Shown here: piece after piece, positions 34,429-47,047 of the stretch | How the letters are laid out: each line of letters begins with the position of its first letter | Position numbering within the stretch: the first letter of the stretch is position 1 | Assembly (NCBI GenBank): GCA_900239685.1 | Contig: OENT01000435.1 | Location: 1-64,000 of the forward strand | Reading direction: 5' to 3' | Source: Rotaria macrura | Taxonomy: Eukaryota > Rotifera > Eurotatoria > Philodinida > Philodinidae | DNA: 64,000 nucleotides | Program-made: the position numbers and the translations under genes | Notes under the pieces: model-generated | The model's database searches: none | Seen by the model: only the letters and a program-made list of their open reading frames with translations | What the model was told of the DNA's origin: nothing

Positions 34429-36265
34429 TAATGATAGAAATAGTTAGTATTGTTTACAATATACACACTAAAATAGAAGGAGATAAGTATTCAACTGATC
34501 GACTTTGATGGCAATATACATATGTAGCAAATAGACGAAATCAGCCAGTTATAGGAACATATGAAGTATTTTAAAAAAATACTTGATATCTATTGACTAG
34601 TTTTTATTATTATCGTCAATTTTCGAAATATAGTTATGCATCTCTCACTAGCTTAATATAGATGTGCTCAATCGTTCTGATTAAGTTCTATTGTGAAATC
34701 TATGATGTACATCTTATATTACATGAGGAAATCTTACAACTATTATTGACATAAGAACTACGGTTTAGGTGAACGAAACTTCGAATGAGTATCATTTAGT
34801 AATTAAACGATGTTGGTCAATACTGATCATTGTTCATAAAACTTACTATTAGAATTTTCCTCAAATGTAGTTGATCTAGACAATACGATTGGAACTGAAT
34901 TTTCTAATTTTTTTTAGAAAAACTGGCATCTTGCATGGATCCATCTATTTGTGGGATTCCTCTAGAGGAAAATCTGCCATCATATAATAGACGGAATTCG
35001 ACTAATCTGTAAAAGTCATTACAATAATCATAGATTGATTCTTCTAATAACGTAAGCTTGTTGAATATGAGTGAAAAAAAATATTTCATAGGATATAGCC
35101 CGTTCAACAAGTGGAATACACTTCAATGTGAATATTGATCTATGATAATTTCTGTTGATGAAAACAGCACATAGCTGTTTTGTTTCATTTCAGTATTGAA
35201 ACAATAAATTTATTGCTTGAATTTCTGAATAAAACACAACAGATTGAATATTGAAAAACAAATTTTGAAATATTTTAGATAGGTATGGTCTAAGCTGGTA
35301 ATTTAGGAGAGATTACTATTAAACTTAAACATCAGCCTATTACCGTTGTACTTATACCAGTTTCTATTGAAGACTGATGCCAGGTCGATACTGTCGTCGT
35401 TATCTAATTGTCCCACATTGGACATAATGGCAGACATAGTTACTCTTGAGCTCGTATCATTTTTTCTGACTGAATAATTAGATGTTCAGAAACTGGTTCA
35501 TATACAAAAGAAAGATTTAGAACACATATTGACAACATTTATCAATAGAAATATAATGCAATAGTTGCTTTAAAATGAATGCCCACATATTTCTAATTTT
35601 ACTTGAAATAGATTAAACTATCCGTACTCGTTTCAACTAGCATGATGTTGATATTGAATGAAATATTCATGTCACATTACGAATCAAATTTTATCTTTAA
35701 TATTCAAATAATAGTTCTTTGTAGTGCAATGAAAGTTTCTTTTTATTCTGTTCAAATAAAACAAGTAAACTTAAGATTATGCTTTAACCGCGTTTTTTCC
35801 CCCGAAGAGAAATCAACAGTTTCATCAAATCAAATCGAATGCAAGCGACATCTGATAATCTAAGAAAGATATATTCCATTACGCCTAGTTGAAAGTTCGA
35901 CAAGATGACGAAGAAATTCGACATTTTGACTGGAAAAACAATTCTTTGAATTTTTCTCATCTTATGATGATCGAAGTTACGTCTATTAATATAACCATGA
36001 ACATGAATGAACCATCATAGATAACAAGGAAAGACAATAACGATCACATTTAGTTGCCGTACACATACACACTAATGCAACTCAAGGTCTGCTTGGTATG
36101 TGTGTCAATGTTGCCCGCTACTACGCAAAGAACGAAAAAGAAAATTCATGAAAGAAACAGAACATACACATAGATGAAGCAAAAGAAAACGGAGAGAAAG
36201 AGAGGAAACGAACACCAGTGTATACGATCAGTCGAAGTGTGTACGATTGAGTCCACACAACAATA
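34429..36265. other. Intergenic between two divergent genes
   Basis: Probably holds the promoters of the RNase T2 gene (minus) and the TMEM106 gene (plus). The last 200 bases before 36266 are purine-rich and likely 5' UTR. Frames at 34904-35110 and 35642-35863 have no motif. Confidence 0.45.
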
Positions 36266-36976
36266 ATGTCGGATAATGATGTTGATCAATTGTTAAATAC
36301 GCCAACTGAAAATCTATCTAATAATCGTCGATGTCCAACATGTCAAGGAACTGGTTTAGTAACTCAATCAGCCGGTCTCGTTGCTCTAATACCGCTAGAT
36401 GATGTTCGACTTAAACGACGCCATACATTTTTATGGATTCTACTAACAATTATTTTTTGTGCACTCATCGCTTCAGTTACTATGGCCATTCTTCTGCCAC
36501 GTTCTGTACATTTATCAGTACACAATCCTATTGTCATTGATGCGACGAATGATACATATCGAAATTTAACATGTTTTCATTTGAAATTTTATCATCATAC
36601 ATCGATTAAATCAGATAATTGGGTACCAATACGTTTAATTAATTTAACAACATCTGTTGAACATCAATTGCTACCCGTTGGACCTGATGCTGAAAAGTTC
36701 TATGGACATAAAATGTTTCTACGACCCTTAGGTATGATTCAATCGAATATAACTGTTCATTTGAATTTTAATACAGACACAATGGCTTATCGCGTGTGTC
36801 ATGGTATATTTCGACAAATGCTCATGTTTAAATTACAAACAATGTTAACTTATGCTGATTTTCTTCTTGGTCGAATTCAATCAACGAACACTATTTCTTA
36901 TCAATACGTATTGTGCAACAAAGGAGAATGGACACCAATCGAACAGATTATAATGAATACGACTGGAAAAACTTGA
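36266..36976 (+). CDS. TMEM106: TMEM106 family type II lysosomal membrane protein, 236 aa
   Basis: The single-exon frame matches the vertebrate TMEM106A/B/C family along its length. A cytosolic N-terminus carries the diagnostic CPTCQGTG motif (23-30) and the conserved LVALIPLDDVRLKRR segment (38-52). One transmembrane helix follows (about 54-77, TFLWILLTIIFCALIASVTM) and then LLPRSV, which corresponds to the conserved FPRSI just after the helix. The luminal domain of about 155 residues has several N-glycosylation sequons (NDT, NLT, NIT) and ends with a YQYVLC motif like YQYVDC in TMEM106B. The length is near the family norm (human 262-275). In vertebrates these proteins control lysosome size, acidification and transport. 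The start is set by the N-terminal Met before the hydrophilic tail, and AATAAA follows at about 37003. Confidence 0.94.
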   Translation: MSDNDVDQLLNTPTENLSNNRRCPTCQGTGLVTQSAGLVALIPLDDVRLKRRHTFLWILLTIIFCALIASVTMAILLPRSVHLSVHNPIVIDATNDTYRNLTCFHLKFYHHTSIKSDNWVPIRLINLTTSVEHQLLPVGPDAEKFYGHKMFLRPLGMIQSNITVHLNFNTDTMAYRVCHGIFRQMLMFKLQTMLTYADFLLGRIQSTNTISYQYVLCNKGEWTPIEQIIMNTTGKT

Positions 36977-38635
36977 TGAAAACATAAATCGATCGTTGTC
37001 AAATAAAAAAAAATATCATTGAAACCATACATTTAATAATGGCAACAGAAAAATCTACGTTTGAATTAGTCAACATGTATTTTTATCGACATAAGATGAT
37101 AATTCTCAGAATCTTACTCGTGCAGATACTTATAATTGAAATTTCTATCAATAAATTACTTTGTATCTATGTCATTAGTATATGACACATAAGTAGTGAA
37201 TCAACATAATTTTCCTTGTTGTAAATGATGTCGTTGTATATCTTTATCCAATCAATAATTGAAGATTTTCCGTTGTGTTTCGTAATAACGTAAGGTGTTT
37301 GCAATCCGTAGAATCAAGAACGAACAAGTTTGTGTCTGTGAAATTTAATGATCAGTTTTGAAGAGAAAATTTTTATTCAAATCCTAGTGTACTTCGTTTT
37401 CATTAACATTGCAATTATCGATTGATATGAATTCTATTTAACTAGAAAGTACACTCTTTGAATAAAATAGTATTCATATCCGTGACGATGTCCTACGATG
37501 ATCTAATGTTGTTTTCAGTATTCATCTCATTTTGCATGTGCTTAAAACAATGATCTTTCTGATTCATTGGAATCGACGAGCGTGTAAACCAACTGATCCG
37601 CTTTTCAATATTTAAATGTCAAGGTACGAAGAACAACATTTCACCATACACAATTATAATAATCGAGATCATTTCACGAACGAAGATGAAATAGTGTTGG
37701 CTGTAAAAATTGATTAGTTCCTGTTCTCTGTAAACAAAGACGACAAAACTGTCCGTCAAAGTGAAAAATGATTCGTAATTATGATTTAAAAATCATTCTA
37801 ATCAGCAATCAATTTTGAAAAATCAGTGTTGAGAAGATTTGGATACTTTTCAAATACTTCCATCTGATTCATTGACTAGTTAAAATTATAATGATAGTTA
37901 TGAATAAAAAGAGAAATCAATAAATCGTAAGATATTAGAACAATACTAGCTTTGAGCCCGTGTTTTTCTCTTTTTAAAAAATGAAAATACGGTATTTCAT
38001 CAATTCACGACAGAACGTATTTATTAATGTGGAACCCTATGCATTGTGATGGTTGATAATTCCTTGTTTTTCGGAAACTTTCAGTAGTCTTTATGACACA
38101 AGACATGTCTCCATTTTACTTACTCTTACTATTGAGCGACAGAATAGATATTCATCTTGTTCATTTTTACACCGACGAAAACAAAAAGATACACTTGTAA
38201 CAAGATGGCATTATTTTCATTAACTAGCAAGTTGCTCTACCAACTGTGCCAATACAAAATTTATATTTGATATATGATAGTTTGATTACAGTCGAGAAAG
38301 AGTTCTTTGAATAGTAAAATAAAACATTTTAACTAATCAGATAAGTGTCAATATTTGGGAGATGAAAAAATAGCAGCCATTAAATGTGTTGCGTACATGT
38401 CTATCCGAAGTAGGATTAATTTTCGTTCGAAATGACCTAGTTTTCTAATATTATGATCAATCACTCCATAGAAAAAAAAGATTCAAAACGCCAGAAAAAA
38501 ATCGACTGTTTAAACTGAAATATACATATTACGGATGATTAGTCTGACAAAAAATGGAGGAGAAAATAAAGAAAAAGAACTGTGCAGTGAAGCAAAACGC
38601 CAGTCATCAATATTCAGATTCATTCGTAGGATACT
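36977..38635. other. Intergenic, no gene seen
   Basis: 3' UTR of TMEM106 with AATAAA near 37003 and 37150, then AT-rich sequence. No frame above 60 codons was supported. Confidence 0.55.
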
Positions 38636-39748
38636 ATGAATATTTGTACTAGTATGTTCTTTGGATTCCGTAGAAATCGTTCCTCGAAAAAGTTACTAAT
38701 TTCAGTGGCTCTATTAATAGCATTAGTTGTATTTTTAATTCAACGTCAATATATTTTTCTATCCAATCAAGTTTCATATCGTCAGCGTTTTGTTCATTTA
38801 AATGCATTAAAGCATGAATCATTCCGTATCGTACCACAACGAGATCCAATAAAAATGAGGAACCCTACTTCGACATCATCGATACCTCTACAGAAGAAGT
38901 CTATGAGCGTTATATCTACAATCAAATTTTTAAATTCACCTTTGCTAAACATAGATTATGAGTCATCGAATATCGTACCAATTTTCGTAATATCTAGAGC
39001 ATCGAACATTCAACAACGTGATGCAATACGACGAACATGGGGTTTCGATCCTTCGTCTCGTAACAATACAATCCAAATCAAAGTATATTTTCTTGTCGGT
39101 ACCAATGATTATACGATGAAAATGATACATGCCGAACAGCTACTTTTTGGTGACGTTGTTCACGTTGATATACCAGATTTACAATCATATACTGCATATC
39201 AAGAACTTGCTGTGATGTTATGGGTGAGATCTTATTTAACAAAGGTGCGATACTACATTAAAACTGAAGACAATGTTATTCTGAATATGAAAGAAATTAT
39301 TCGTAGTCTCTTGCCAATTATTGAGCAGGATGCAGCGGCAACTCTCATCATCGGTTGGTTTGGCTCAGAACATTCGATACAGAGAGGCACATACCAAAAG
39401 TTTGTCGATGCTGTTTTACCGCCATCGCGTTTTGATCTCTACTATGCTATGAGTCTACTCTATGGTGTAACATCGAAAGGTGCTGATCTTATGCTTGATG
39501 CTTTGAGTCATATCGATGTTATTGAACATCCAGGTGATCCATTCGTTACAGGCATTCTTCGAGATGCTGCTCATGTCGATATAAAAAATTTAGCCACGAC
39601 TATCCAAACTACAACTTATAAAATAACTAATAGTTCATGTCGTCACGTATTCGAGGAAAAATCAACATTATTACTTTGTGCATCATTCAATAATCTCCGA
39701 ATAAAAGATTATTTTAGCTCCTGGAATTTCCTTCTAAGTTATACTTAA
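38636..39748 (+). CDS. Family-31 beta-1,3-glycosyltransferase-like type II membrane protein, 370 aa, altered DDD motif
   Basis: The N-terminus is short and basic (RRNRSSKK), followed by a membrane anchor at about 20-36 (LLISVALLIALVVFLIQ) and a stem to about 110, the usual Golgi layout. The catalytic region shows GT31 landmarks: NIVPIFVISRASN (111-123), QQRDAIRRTWG (126-136), FLVGT (152-156), GDVVHVDIPDLQSYTAYQEL (172-191), YYIKTEDNVILN (206-217), YAMSLLYGVTSKGADLML (270-287) and GDPFVTGIL (300-308). These enzymes normally transfer galactose or GlcNAc from UDP-sugar in beta-1,3 linkage. Here the metal-binding DDD of K-T-DDD-V-F-V-N is EDN (211-213), and the usual EDV before G is GDP. It may be a weak or inactive enzyme, or use a different donor. 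It is a single exon; the start is the first Met before the anchor. Confidence 0.88.
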   Translation: MNICTSMFFGFRRNRSSKKLLISVALLIALVVFLIQRQYIFLSNQVSYRQRFVHLNALKHESFRIVPQRDPIKMRNPTSTSSIPLQKKSMSVISTIKFLNSPLLNIDYESSNIVPIFVISRASNIQQRDAIRRTWGFDPSSRNNTIQIKVYFLVGTNDYTMKMIHAEQLLFGDVVHVDIPDLQSYTAYQELAVMLWVRSYLTKVRYYIKTEDNVILNMKEIIRSLLPIIEQDAAATLIIGWFGSEHSIQRGTYQKFVDAVLPPSRFDLYYAMSLLYGVTSKGADLMLDALSHIDVIEHPGDPFVTGILRDAAHVDIKNLATTIQTTTYKITNSSCRHVFEEKSTLLLCASFNNLRIKDYFSSWNFLLSYT

Positions 39749-40683
39749 ATCAATGCCACTGATAGTCTACGACCAACAACTTTCAATCTCAACATCGAAT
39801 AGAATGATAACGAGTTATTTAATGATTACAATCGAGACTATCATTTAGTTTTGGAAAGAAAACCTGAAAATAACGTGTGGGTTGAAATTCTTCAGACAAA
39901 ATGTTTACTCATTTCTAATACATTCGAAAGCATTTTAGACGAGTCAAAATTTAAAGATTATTTGAACCAACCTTTAGCACTCTTTCAGCTAGTAGAATAT
40001 AATATACCTTAGGAAATATACTAGTTGAGTTTTATTGGTCGTTAGGGGAAATTTTCTAATTTTTTGAGAAGTTAACATTTTAATTGACGAGCTTCTGAAA
40101 AAATACATCGAAATCACCGTGTCTGATAATTTTCACTATCTTTACGAATAGGTTAGTGAAAATCTACTGGATACGACGTTTAAAATAGTTTTTCACAGTT
40201 TTGAAACATTAGGAAAAAAAAACATTAAATGATGGTTCTAATCCATAGGTTTTGACTAGTTCAAAGTACTTTTATATGGATTAAAAAATGAGCAAACATT
40301 TTGTCGGAAAAATTTCAATTCATCCGTTAATATTCACAATGCAAGAACAATTGAATAAGACACGTACTGAATAACACTCTATAGTTATATCATCGGATGT
40401 ATGCAGTATGAATTCTTAGAGTTGATGATGTTTGTCTTATTATTGTATGAGCGATGGTCTTTTTACTGTATAGTGTGAAATGCGAAGAAAAAGTGCAAAA
40501 GTGACGATTTGAATCTTCAAAGACTGACAGACGATATTACTTAATATACTAGAGGACAATTACAAATATACTTGAATTGTACTTAAGCTTACCTTTTCAT
40601 GAGAAGACTAAATTCTGTCCTTGTAATCAAGTACAAAAAATACCTTTCTGTTGGCATTGCGTTACAATAAGCTTTTGGTAAAC

Positions 40684-40761
40684 CTGAAAAATGTGGAAAG
40701 TAGAGGCGCCACATAACATGTGCGGGTGTGGGAAGTGGCGCCTCTACTTTCAACATTTTTC
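40684..40761. repeat. Hairpin of about 28-bp arms, GC-rich core
   Basis: CTGAAAAATGTGGAAAGTAG continuing into AGGCGCCAC (40684-40712) is matched inverted by GTGGCGCCTCTACTTTC and CAACATTTTTC (40735-40761), with one mismatch near the base and a 22-nt loop. The 17-bp core next to the loop is perfect. A further copy of the terminal word, CATTTTTCAGGTG, follows at about 40785. It is either a miniature element or a structured RNA. Confidence 0.7.
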
Positions 40762-41094
40762 CTTTCGACGTTTTTCTTTTTCGACATTTTTCAGGTGAAT
40801 CGATTCTCTATGACACTGAGAGCATAGAAGACTGAATCTAGATCATCGATTTGCTACATTTTCCAATTATCAATCGGATTGTTGTGTGGAAAATATGTTA
40901 GAATTCGGATGAACGAATTTTCACTGGGAACATTTACGAGATCTGTTTTAAAATGTTTGCATTAAAACTTTGATGAAACAAAAACCTGTTGCATCTTGCT
41001 ATTTATTCCAACTTGAATTATTTCCATATTCTACACATCGAAAAATGAGAACTTTTCGTGATTTTTTAATTAAGTCCATAGGGATATTCAGTAC

Positions 41095-41729
41095 ATGAAA
41101 GAAATCCCAGTTGATCAAACAAGATTCTCAATTGATTCACAACAAGGATGTAAGTTACGACTAAAAAATAATACCTTTGTATTGAACGCTACAAGGTTAA
41201 ATGTCATCATAGACAGTGATCAACTTTGTTGATCTTTGATTGAGGGCGGTATATCAATTCTCTTGCATCATTGTATTTCTAAAGGATTGAGTCAATAACA
41301 ATCAAGAAAAAACTGTCTTCCAGAATAAACAGAACAAAGCGATTTACTTGTCATTATCAAGAACAGCTGGACTGTTTTGTTGTGTTTTCATCCCACAGAG
41401 ATATGCAGAGTGTATCAACCTTGTTGTCGAATGATAATTAAAAACTTGTTATCGATAGTTAAATTTTACTAATGCGAATTCCTTGGCTCTCGTCTATGTG
41501 AATGACAATAATAGACATCATCAGTGATTCAATCGTTCTCATCAATGATCTTGTTGATGATATCCCACCTGTTATCGTTACCGCTGTCTTATCAAAATGT
41601 ACCCGTTTTCAACTGAATCAGATAAACTGTAAAATTATTAGCGAATTGAAAGCATTATCTACAGCCTGCTTTTCTTTGATCGGCTCAATCGTGTCATCGA
41701 TTTGTGACTTTTTATACAATAATAATTGA
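41095..41729 (+). pseudogene. Possible remnant of a secreted-type gene
   Basis: A 45-codon frame (41095-41232: MKEIPVDQTRFSIDSQQGCK.., with NNT and NAT sequons) and a 75-codon frame (41502-41729: ..PPVIVTAVLSKCTRF.., hydrophobic end) have protein-like composition but are separated by stops and no convincing intron. I do not recognise either. They may be parts of one decayed gene or unrelated. Confidence 0.25.
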
Positions 41730-42822
41730 AAGCTTTTGCTATGACTCTAGAGAAAAGATCAAATTTCAATGAAAATATAAATGGTAGGTAAAATAAACCA
41801 GTCGAAGTCTTTAGTTTTTGAAAGGCAAATTTTATTCAAATCAAAATGCTATTTTGAAAGTATTTCTAACAGATCTGCATTTATGATGGTAGTGATTGAA
41901 ACAGAAAATCTTCTTCGAAAAAAGGAATCCTCTAGTATGATCATCTAGAATACAAACTTCAATTAAAACAAAATCTCAATCGACATTTTCAAATGTGCAT
42001 TCTTCACTCATTCACTCATAAGCCAATTTTCATTTGTTTCACAAATAATCAAAATATTCTTTGGAACCATCATCCATTTTTTCATGATGGAAAATTAAAA
42101 TCCTATTCATCATTAAATTTCAACCATCTAGCTTTGTATCAGATGAAATTTCATGAATTCGAGTTATCCATCCTACGTATATTTTATAAAGATAAAACAT
42201 TAGACAAGCGTCTCGTCTTATAGCGAGGTCGTTAACGCGATAAAAAATTGACATTGCTTGTTTTAAGTCGTACGTTTGCCGAAACCGGAAATTACAAGAA
42301 ACAACTATCTATTAGTTTCTTTTTTTTTAATAGCCCTAGTTCTTTACATTTCCTTTTCAAAAAAGTAACTACTATTTTGATTAAATTGTCCGACACGTTT
42401 CCATACGGTACATCATACATAAAACGACAGAATGAGACCGTGTTTTAATACAACTTAAGTGATTCGGATGACATGCAGCATTTTGAACAATAGCGTTTTC
42501 TTTTTATAATCGCACAAAAAGTTACTATTAACTGACATTTCCGTTTTTTTCTTAAATCGTACTCAAACAGATGAGATATGCATTTTCTTTGTTCGATGAC
42601 ATGCATAATTATAGAAATGAAATGGATGCAAGAATTTTCTTAGCAATAAGAAAAAACAAAAAGAATCGAAATCAAGAATAAGATAAACATAGATACAGTT
42701 ATGACTATGACTTGATTAGAAATTCATACTCTTTATATTTTGTTTTTATATACATTCATAAAAAGATAGAAAACAAAACAAGAACACATAAACGCATACA
42801 ATAGTAAGAGAAATGACGATGA

Positions 42823-45800
42823 TTAAACTTCAATAATTTCTTGTTCAGCAAGTCGAACTATTCTCGTTATTGATGAATCGTTTGTTGTAATATTCGCTGT
42901 CGGCATTTGTGCGAATGTTTTCAAGGTTCGTGTTACACTATTTGAAGAAGATAATGATAAATCATGATGATTTGGTATTGAGGGTGAAAAATACGTAACA
43001 GCAATCAATTGATCATCGGTTGAGAGACTGATATCGGATGGACTTGCGGGCGAAAGAAAACGCTGTTGATCTACGTTTGATGATGTTGTTTCATAACCAC
43101 TATCTCGTATGTGAGGATAAGATGATGATGATGGAGATATGTCAGAATGACGATTCGTTTCAAGTATATCGTACGTGTTATAACTTGATTTCAATGTAAA
43201 ATTTTTATATTCGCCTGATTTTTTCAATATTGACGCAGGTTTTAGATTTAATTGACATAAAATTTGCTGAAAACATAATATAATGATTCATATTTAGTTT
43301 TAGATCCACGTAACTATAAACTGTTGTTTTCTCTGTCTATTGATTAGGATTGATTAGATGAAATCCGATACGATTCAACATGCCCAACATTTAACATCAT
43401 TATGCACATCAATATCCTACGGCATCTGAACAGCTTAATCGATTCATGAAAAAATATACATAATGCATCACTTATAACAAAATCTATCTCAATCTAATCA
43501 TTGTCTTAAAAAGATCGTTTGTTTTTATTGAATATTGTTCACGTTCAATATGTTTGTCGTGATTACATGCAAATTTAATTATATTTGTTTAGTAAAAAGG
43601 AAACACTAGCCGTTATAGTGGCATTAAATAGATAATCAAATTTATTTGATGTATCTTTTTTTTCGCTCTCTCTCTCTCTCTCTTTCTTATTCACACTCGA
43701 CAGACTAAAAGGCTGATTTTCTTTTGTCTCATCGTATTCGCTTCGTTATCATTTGACATCCCTTCATTCATCAAGAAAGATGTTGATTAAATGGATTTTT
43801 AATTAAAAAAAAACTATATTCATTCTCATTCTAGTGTGAATAGTAACGATGACATCGGCACGACTCATTGCGCCCGTTGAACAATCAATTGAAAGCCAAG
43901 TAACATATGGCAATAGTACTAACGTATAGTCGTAGAAACTTTTCCCTGCGTCATCAACTGTTCTTTGATATACACTGTTCCTTTTGGTGTTTTCTTTTAC
44001 CTGCTGTTGTTCATCGTAATCGTCAGAGTGATTGACATGTTCATCTTGACTTGATTTGCTATTACTTGTAATATTCAATGATGATGTCAATGATGGTTCA
44101 CCCGGTCCATTGTCAAGTAAAGGTAACTGAGTTTCAGTTGGACCTTGTAGTCGATAGAGTAGATGCGAATCATTTTTATGTTTTCGTACTTTTCGTCGAT
44201 GACATGACTGTGATGACAAATTAATTAATTTAAATGAAATCAAACCAATAATCAATGCAATCGATAATAAAACAATAGCAAATATAATATTAAGTAATGT
44301 TAAATTAAAATATGAATATGTACGTCGAGATATTAGATGAAGTGCTTCTAAATATTCACGTGCTGTATCAATAGCTACCGTTTGATTTGTTAGATTTGTG
44401 CCCATTGTTACAACTAATTGAATATGTTGTATGCATGATTGATCGACAGTTTCATTGACTAGATCGCGAAGACGAAATTGAAGTATATAATATTCACGTT
44501 CAGGAAATATATATGCATATAAGATAAATTTATTACGTTCGATTGATTCAATTTTGAAAATGTCATTAAAATTAAGTAATTCAATTAAACACGTATCATT
44601 GTCCCCATCGTATAATTCTAAATCATATTGATTTAAGTTGACATCCGTGTTATTATACCATAGATCAGTATTGAAAAACAGAGCCGTTGAATTATTAATC
44701 AATTCGGGACAAAAATCATTACGATTTAGAATATGTATGGTTACAGGTACACTCGTATTCAAACCATCATTATCAATAGCTAGAATTGAAAATTGATAGA
44801 TCGAACGATGTTCATAATCGATATCTAAAAATTGAAAGAAAAAGAAACTTGTACGAAAAGAAAAGCAGAAGCTATTAAATGTGTATTTATTTACCAACAG
44901 ATGCTTCCTTTAAATATAATGTTCCATTCGATGTCAATTCGAATGGCCATTCATTTGTCATTGTCTTATCATTATGTACTAATACATAAGTTAATTCACC
45001 ATAGTATTCATCAGTATCAGTTGCATGTACATGACCGATGGGTGAAAGGTTAGACCATGTTTCAGGTATTTCAAATACATATTCTGACAAATCAAATATC
45101 GGATAGTTGTCATTGATGTCAATCAAATTAATTACACAATGCACTATTGATGATAACGGTTGAGGTTGACCATGATCAGATGCAAGGATATCGAATTCAT
45201 AAGTAGATTGTTGTTCTCGATCGAGTTTACCAATCAAACGTAATTCACCTGTTGTTGAATTCAATGAAAATTTGTCTTGATGATTTAATCGATATTCAAG
45301 TCGACTATTCATTGTATTTTCTTCATCGGCATCGGTAGCATGAACATGAAGAATAAGCGAATCAATCGGTATCGTTTCTGTTATATTGATTAAATAGATT
45401 TCCTGATCAAAGATTGGTGCATTATCATTTTCATCCGAAATCATCAAGGTAAAATGAAATATCGTTGACAATTGTGGAAGACCATGATCATGTGCTTTGA
45501 GATAGACTTCGTACTGTGATTGTTCTTCACGATCGAACACATGTGCCGTAAACATGAGAAAAGCTTCATTATTTAATAATTCTTTTATAGAAATTGATCC
45601 ATTACTCTCCAGTGACCAACTTACTCGACCATTACTATCATGATCAAGATCACTAATTGAGATATGACCCTATTCAAGAAAAAAAAAAAGAAAGGCCAAT
45701 TACAATAGACTCTTGTTTAGTTTTAATCAAAACCTTAAGTTTTAAGGGCAGAGATAAATCATGCGAACACGCACATAAAAATGTTTCTATTGAGAATTAC

Positions 45801-47047
45801 AAGACAAAGAAAAGATTAACTTTCAATCAAGGTCGAAAGTGACAAGAAAAAATGAAACTTATTCTGATCACGCAAACAGATGTCAAATCACTTACTAAAA
45901 AAGTACCATTTGCAATATTCTCACGAATTCGAATAATACTACTATTGTGTACGTGTTCGACACCTGAATTTTTATCATCGTTAAATGTTGTTGTAATCAA
46001 TGGATAATTATCGTTTTCATCTTTGATATCAACATAAACCATAGCAAATGCCGGTATGGATACTTGCTGTGGTCCATTATCTTGTGCTTTAATTTTTATT
46101 CGATACGATTTTTCTTTTTCATAATCAAGAGCCTTGCCGAGACGTATATCTCCGTTGTCTTTTGATAAAATGAATGTTCCATTCGATGGTGGATCTAACG
46201 AAACAATTGTATAATGAACAAGGCCATTCAGACCGGTATCCCCATCGAATGCATGTACACGTGCAATCAATGAGCCAATTGATGTTGATTCACTTGAAAG
46301 TACATAAATTTCAGAACGATCAAATACTGGCGACATATCGTTGACATCAAGAATATTTATATAAATATTTAAACGACCTGTAAGTGCTTGTGGTTGTCCT
46401 CCATCATATGCTTGTATAACATATTCTAAGGTATGATATAATTCACGATCAAGCACTTTTATAAGACGTAATGCAAGTAAATCATTTTTTTTCGTATATT
46501 CAATTTGAAATGCATTCAAAATTTTATTAGTCGAATTATCTTCTAAAAATCTATAACCTTGAACTGAATTATTTCCATTGTCACGATCAATAGCAATATC
46601 GATTGGAATTAAATATCCGATAGGTACATTTTCTAAAACATCTATTGTCATTGAACTTTTGGAAAATTGTGGTGCATGATCATTACGATCATCGATAATA
46701 ACGGATAAATCATTGAAGAATATTTTTCCCATATTAACACATAAGACTTCAAGTATGATTTCACATTTAGAACATGAACACATACGACGAAGACAGAAAT
46801 CATCACGATCAATTAATTTTTTGGTTGTTACACGTCCCGTATATGGATCGATAAGAAAGAAATCATTCGAATTTTTTTGACTGTCAACAAAACGATATGT
46901 ACCAGCATTGGTAATTGTTTTACAACCGTCTGTTGAAAATGTATAAATTGATGTGCCAATTGGTAAATCTTCCATAATATGTATAGATTCTTTTGGCATT
47001 GTAAAAACCAAATAAAAAATATTAATAAAAAATAGAATTTGAAACAT
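42823..47047 (-). CDS. Protocadherin-type adhesion receptor, 1064 aa, four exons
   Basis: Exons are 47047-45896, 45669-44895, 44824-44001 and 43266-42823; donors are GTAAGT, GTAAAT and GTAAAA, and the phases (0, 1, 0) agree throughout. A signal peptide (about 1-17, MFQILFFINIFYLVFTM) precedes seven cadherin-like domains, marked by calcium-binding linkers DDRNDHAPQF, DVNDMSPVF, DENDNYPL, DENDNAPIF, DINDNYPIF and NRNDFCPEL, with the membrane-proximal domain degenerate. EC1 carries a Cys cluster (CLRRMCSCSKC, residues 85-95). One transmembrane helix lies at about 816-843 (LLNIIFAIVLLSIALIIGLI), followed by a cytoplasmic tail of some 220 residues, Ser-rich and without a visible catenin-binding box. 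Seven repeats plus this tail fit non-clustered delta-protocadherins, which mediate calcium-dependent cell adhesion and sorting. Exon 2 extends upstream past the nearest Met (45555) to the acceptor at 45670. Confidence 0.93.
43267..44000 (-). repeat. Last protocadherin intron with CT microsatellite
   Basis: The 734-nt intron between exons 3 and 4 contains a pure TC run at about 43666-43685. No other structure noted. Confidence 0.7.

Larger units (their letters stand above)
39749..42822. other. Intergenic with a perfect hairpin and possible gene remnants
   Basis: Contains the hairpin at 40684-40761 and a doubtful coding remnant at 41095-41729, both listed separately. The frames at 41993-42448 are AT-rich and have no motif. 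Confidence 0.5.
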
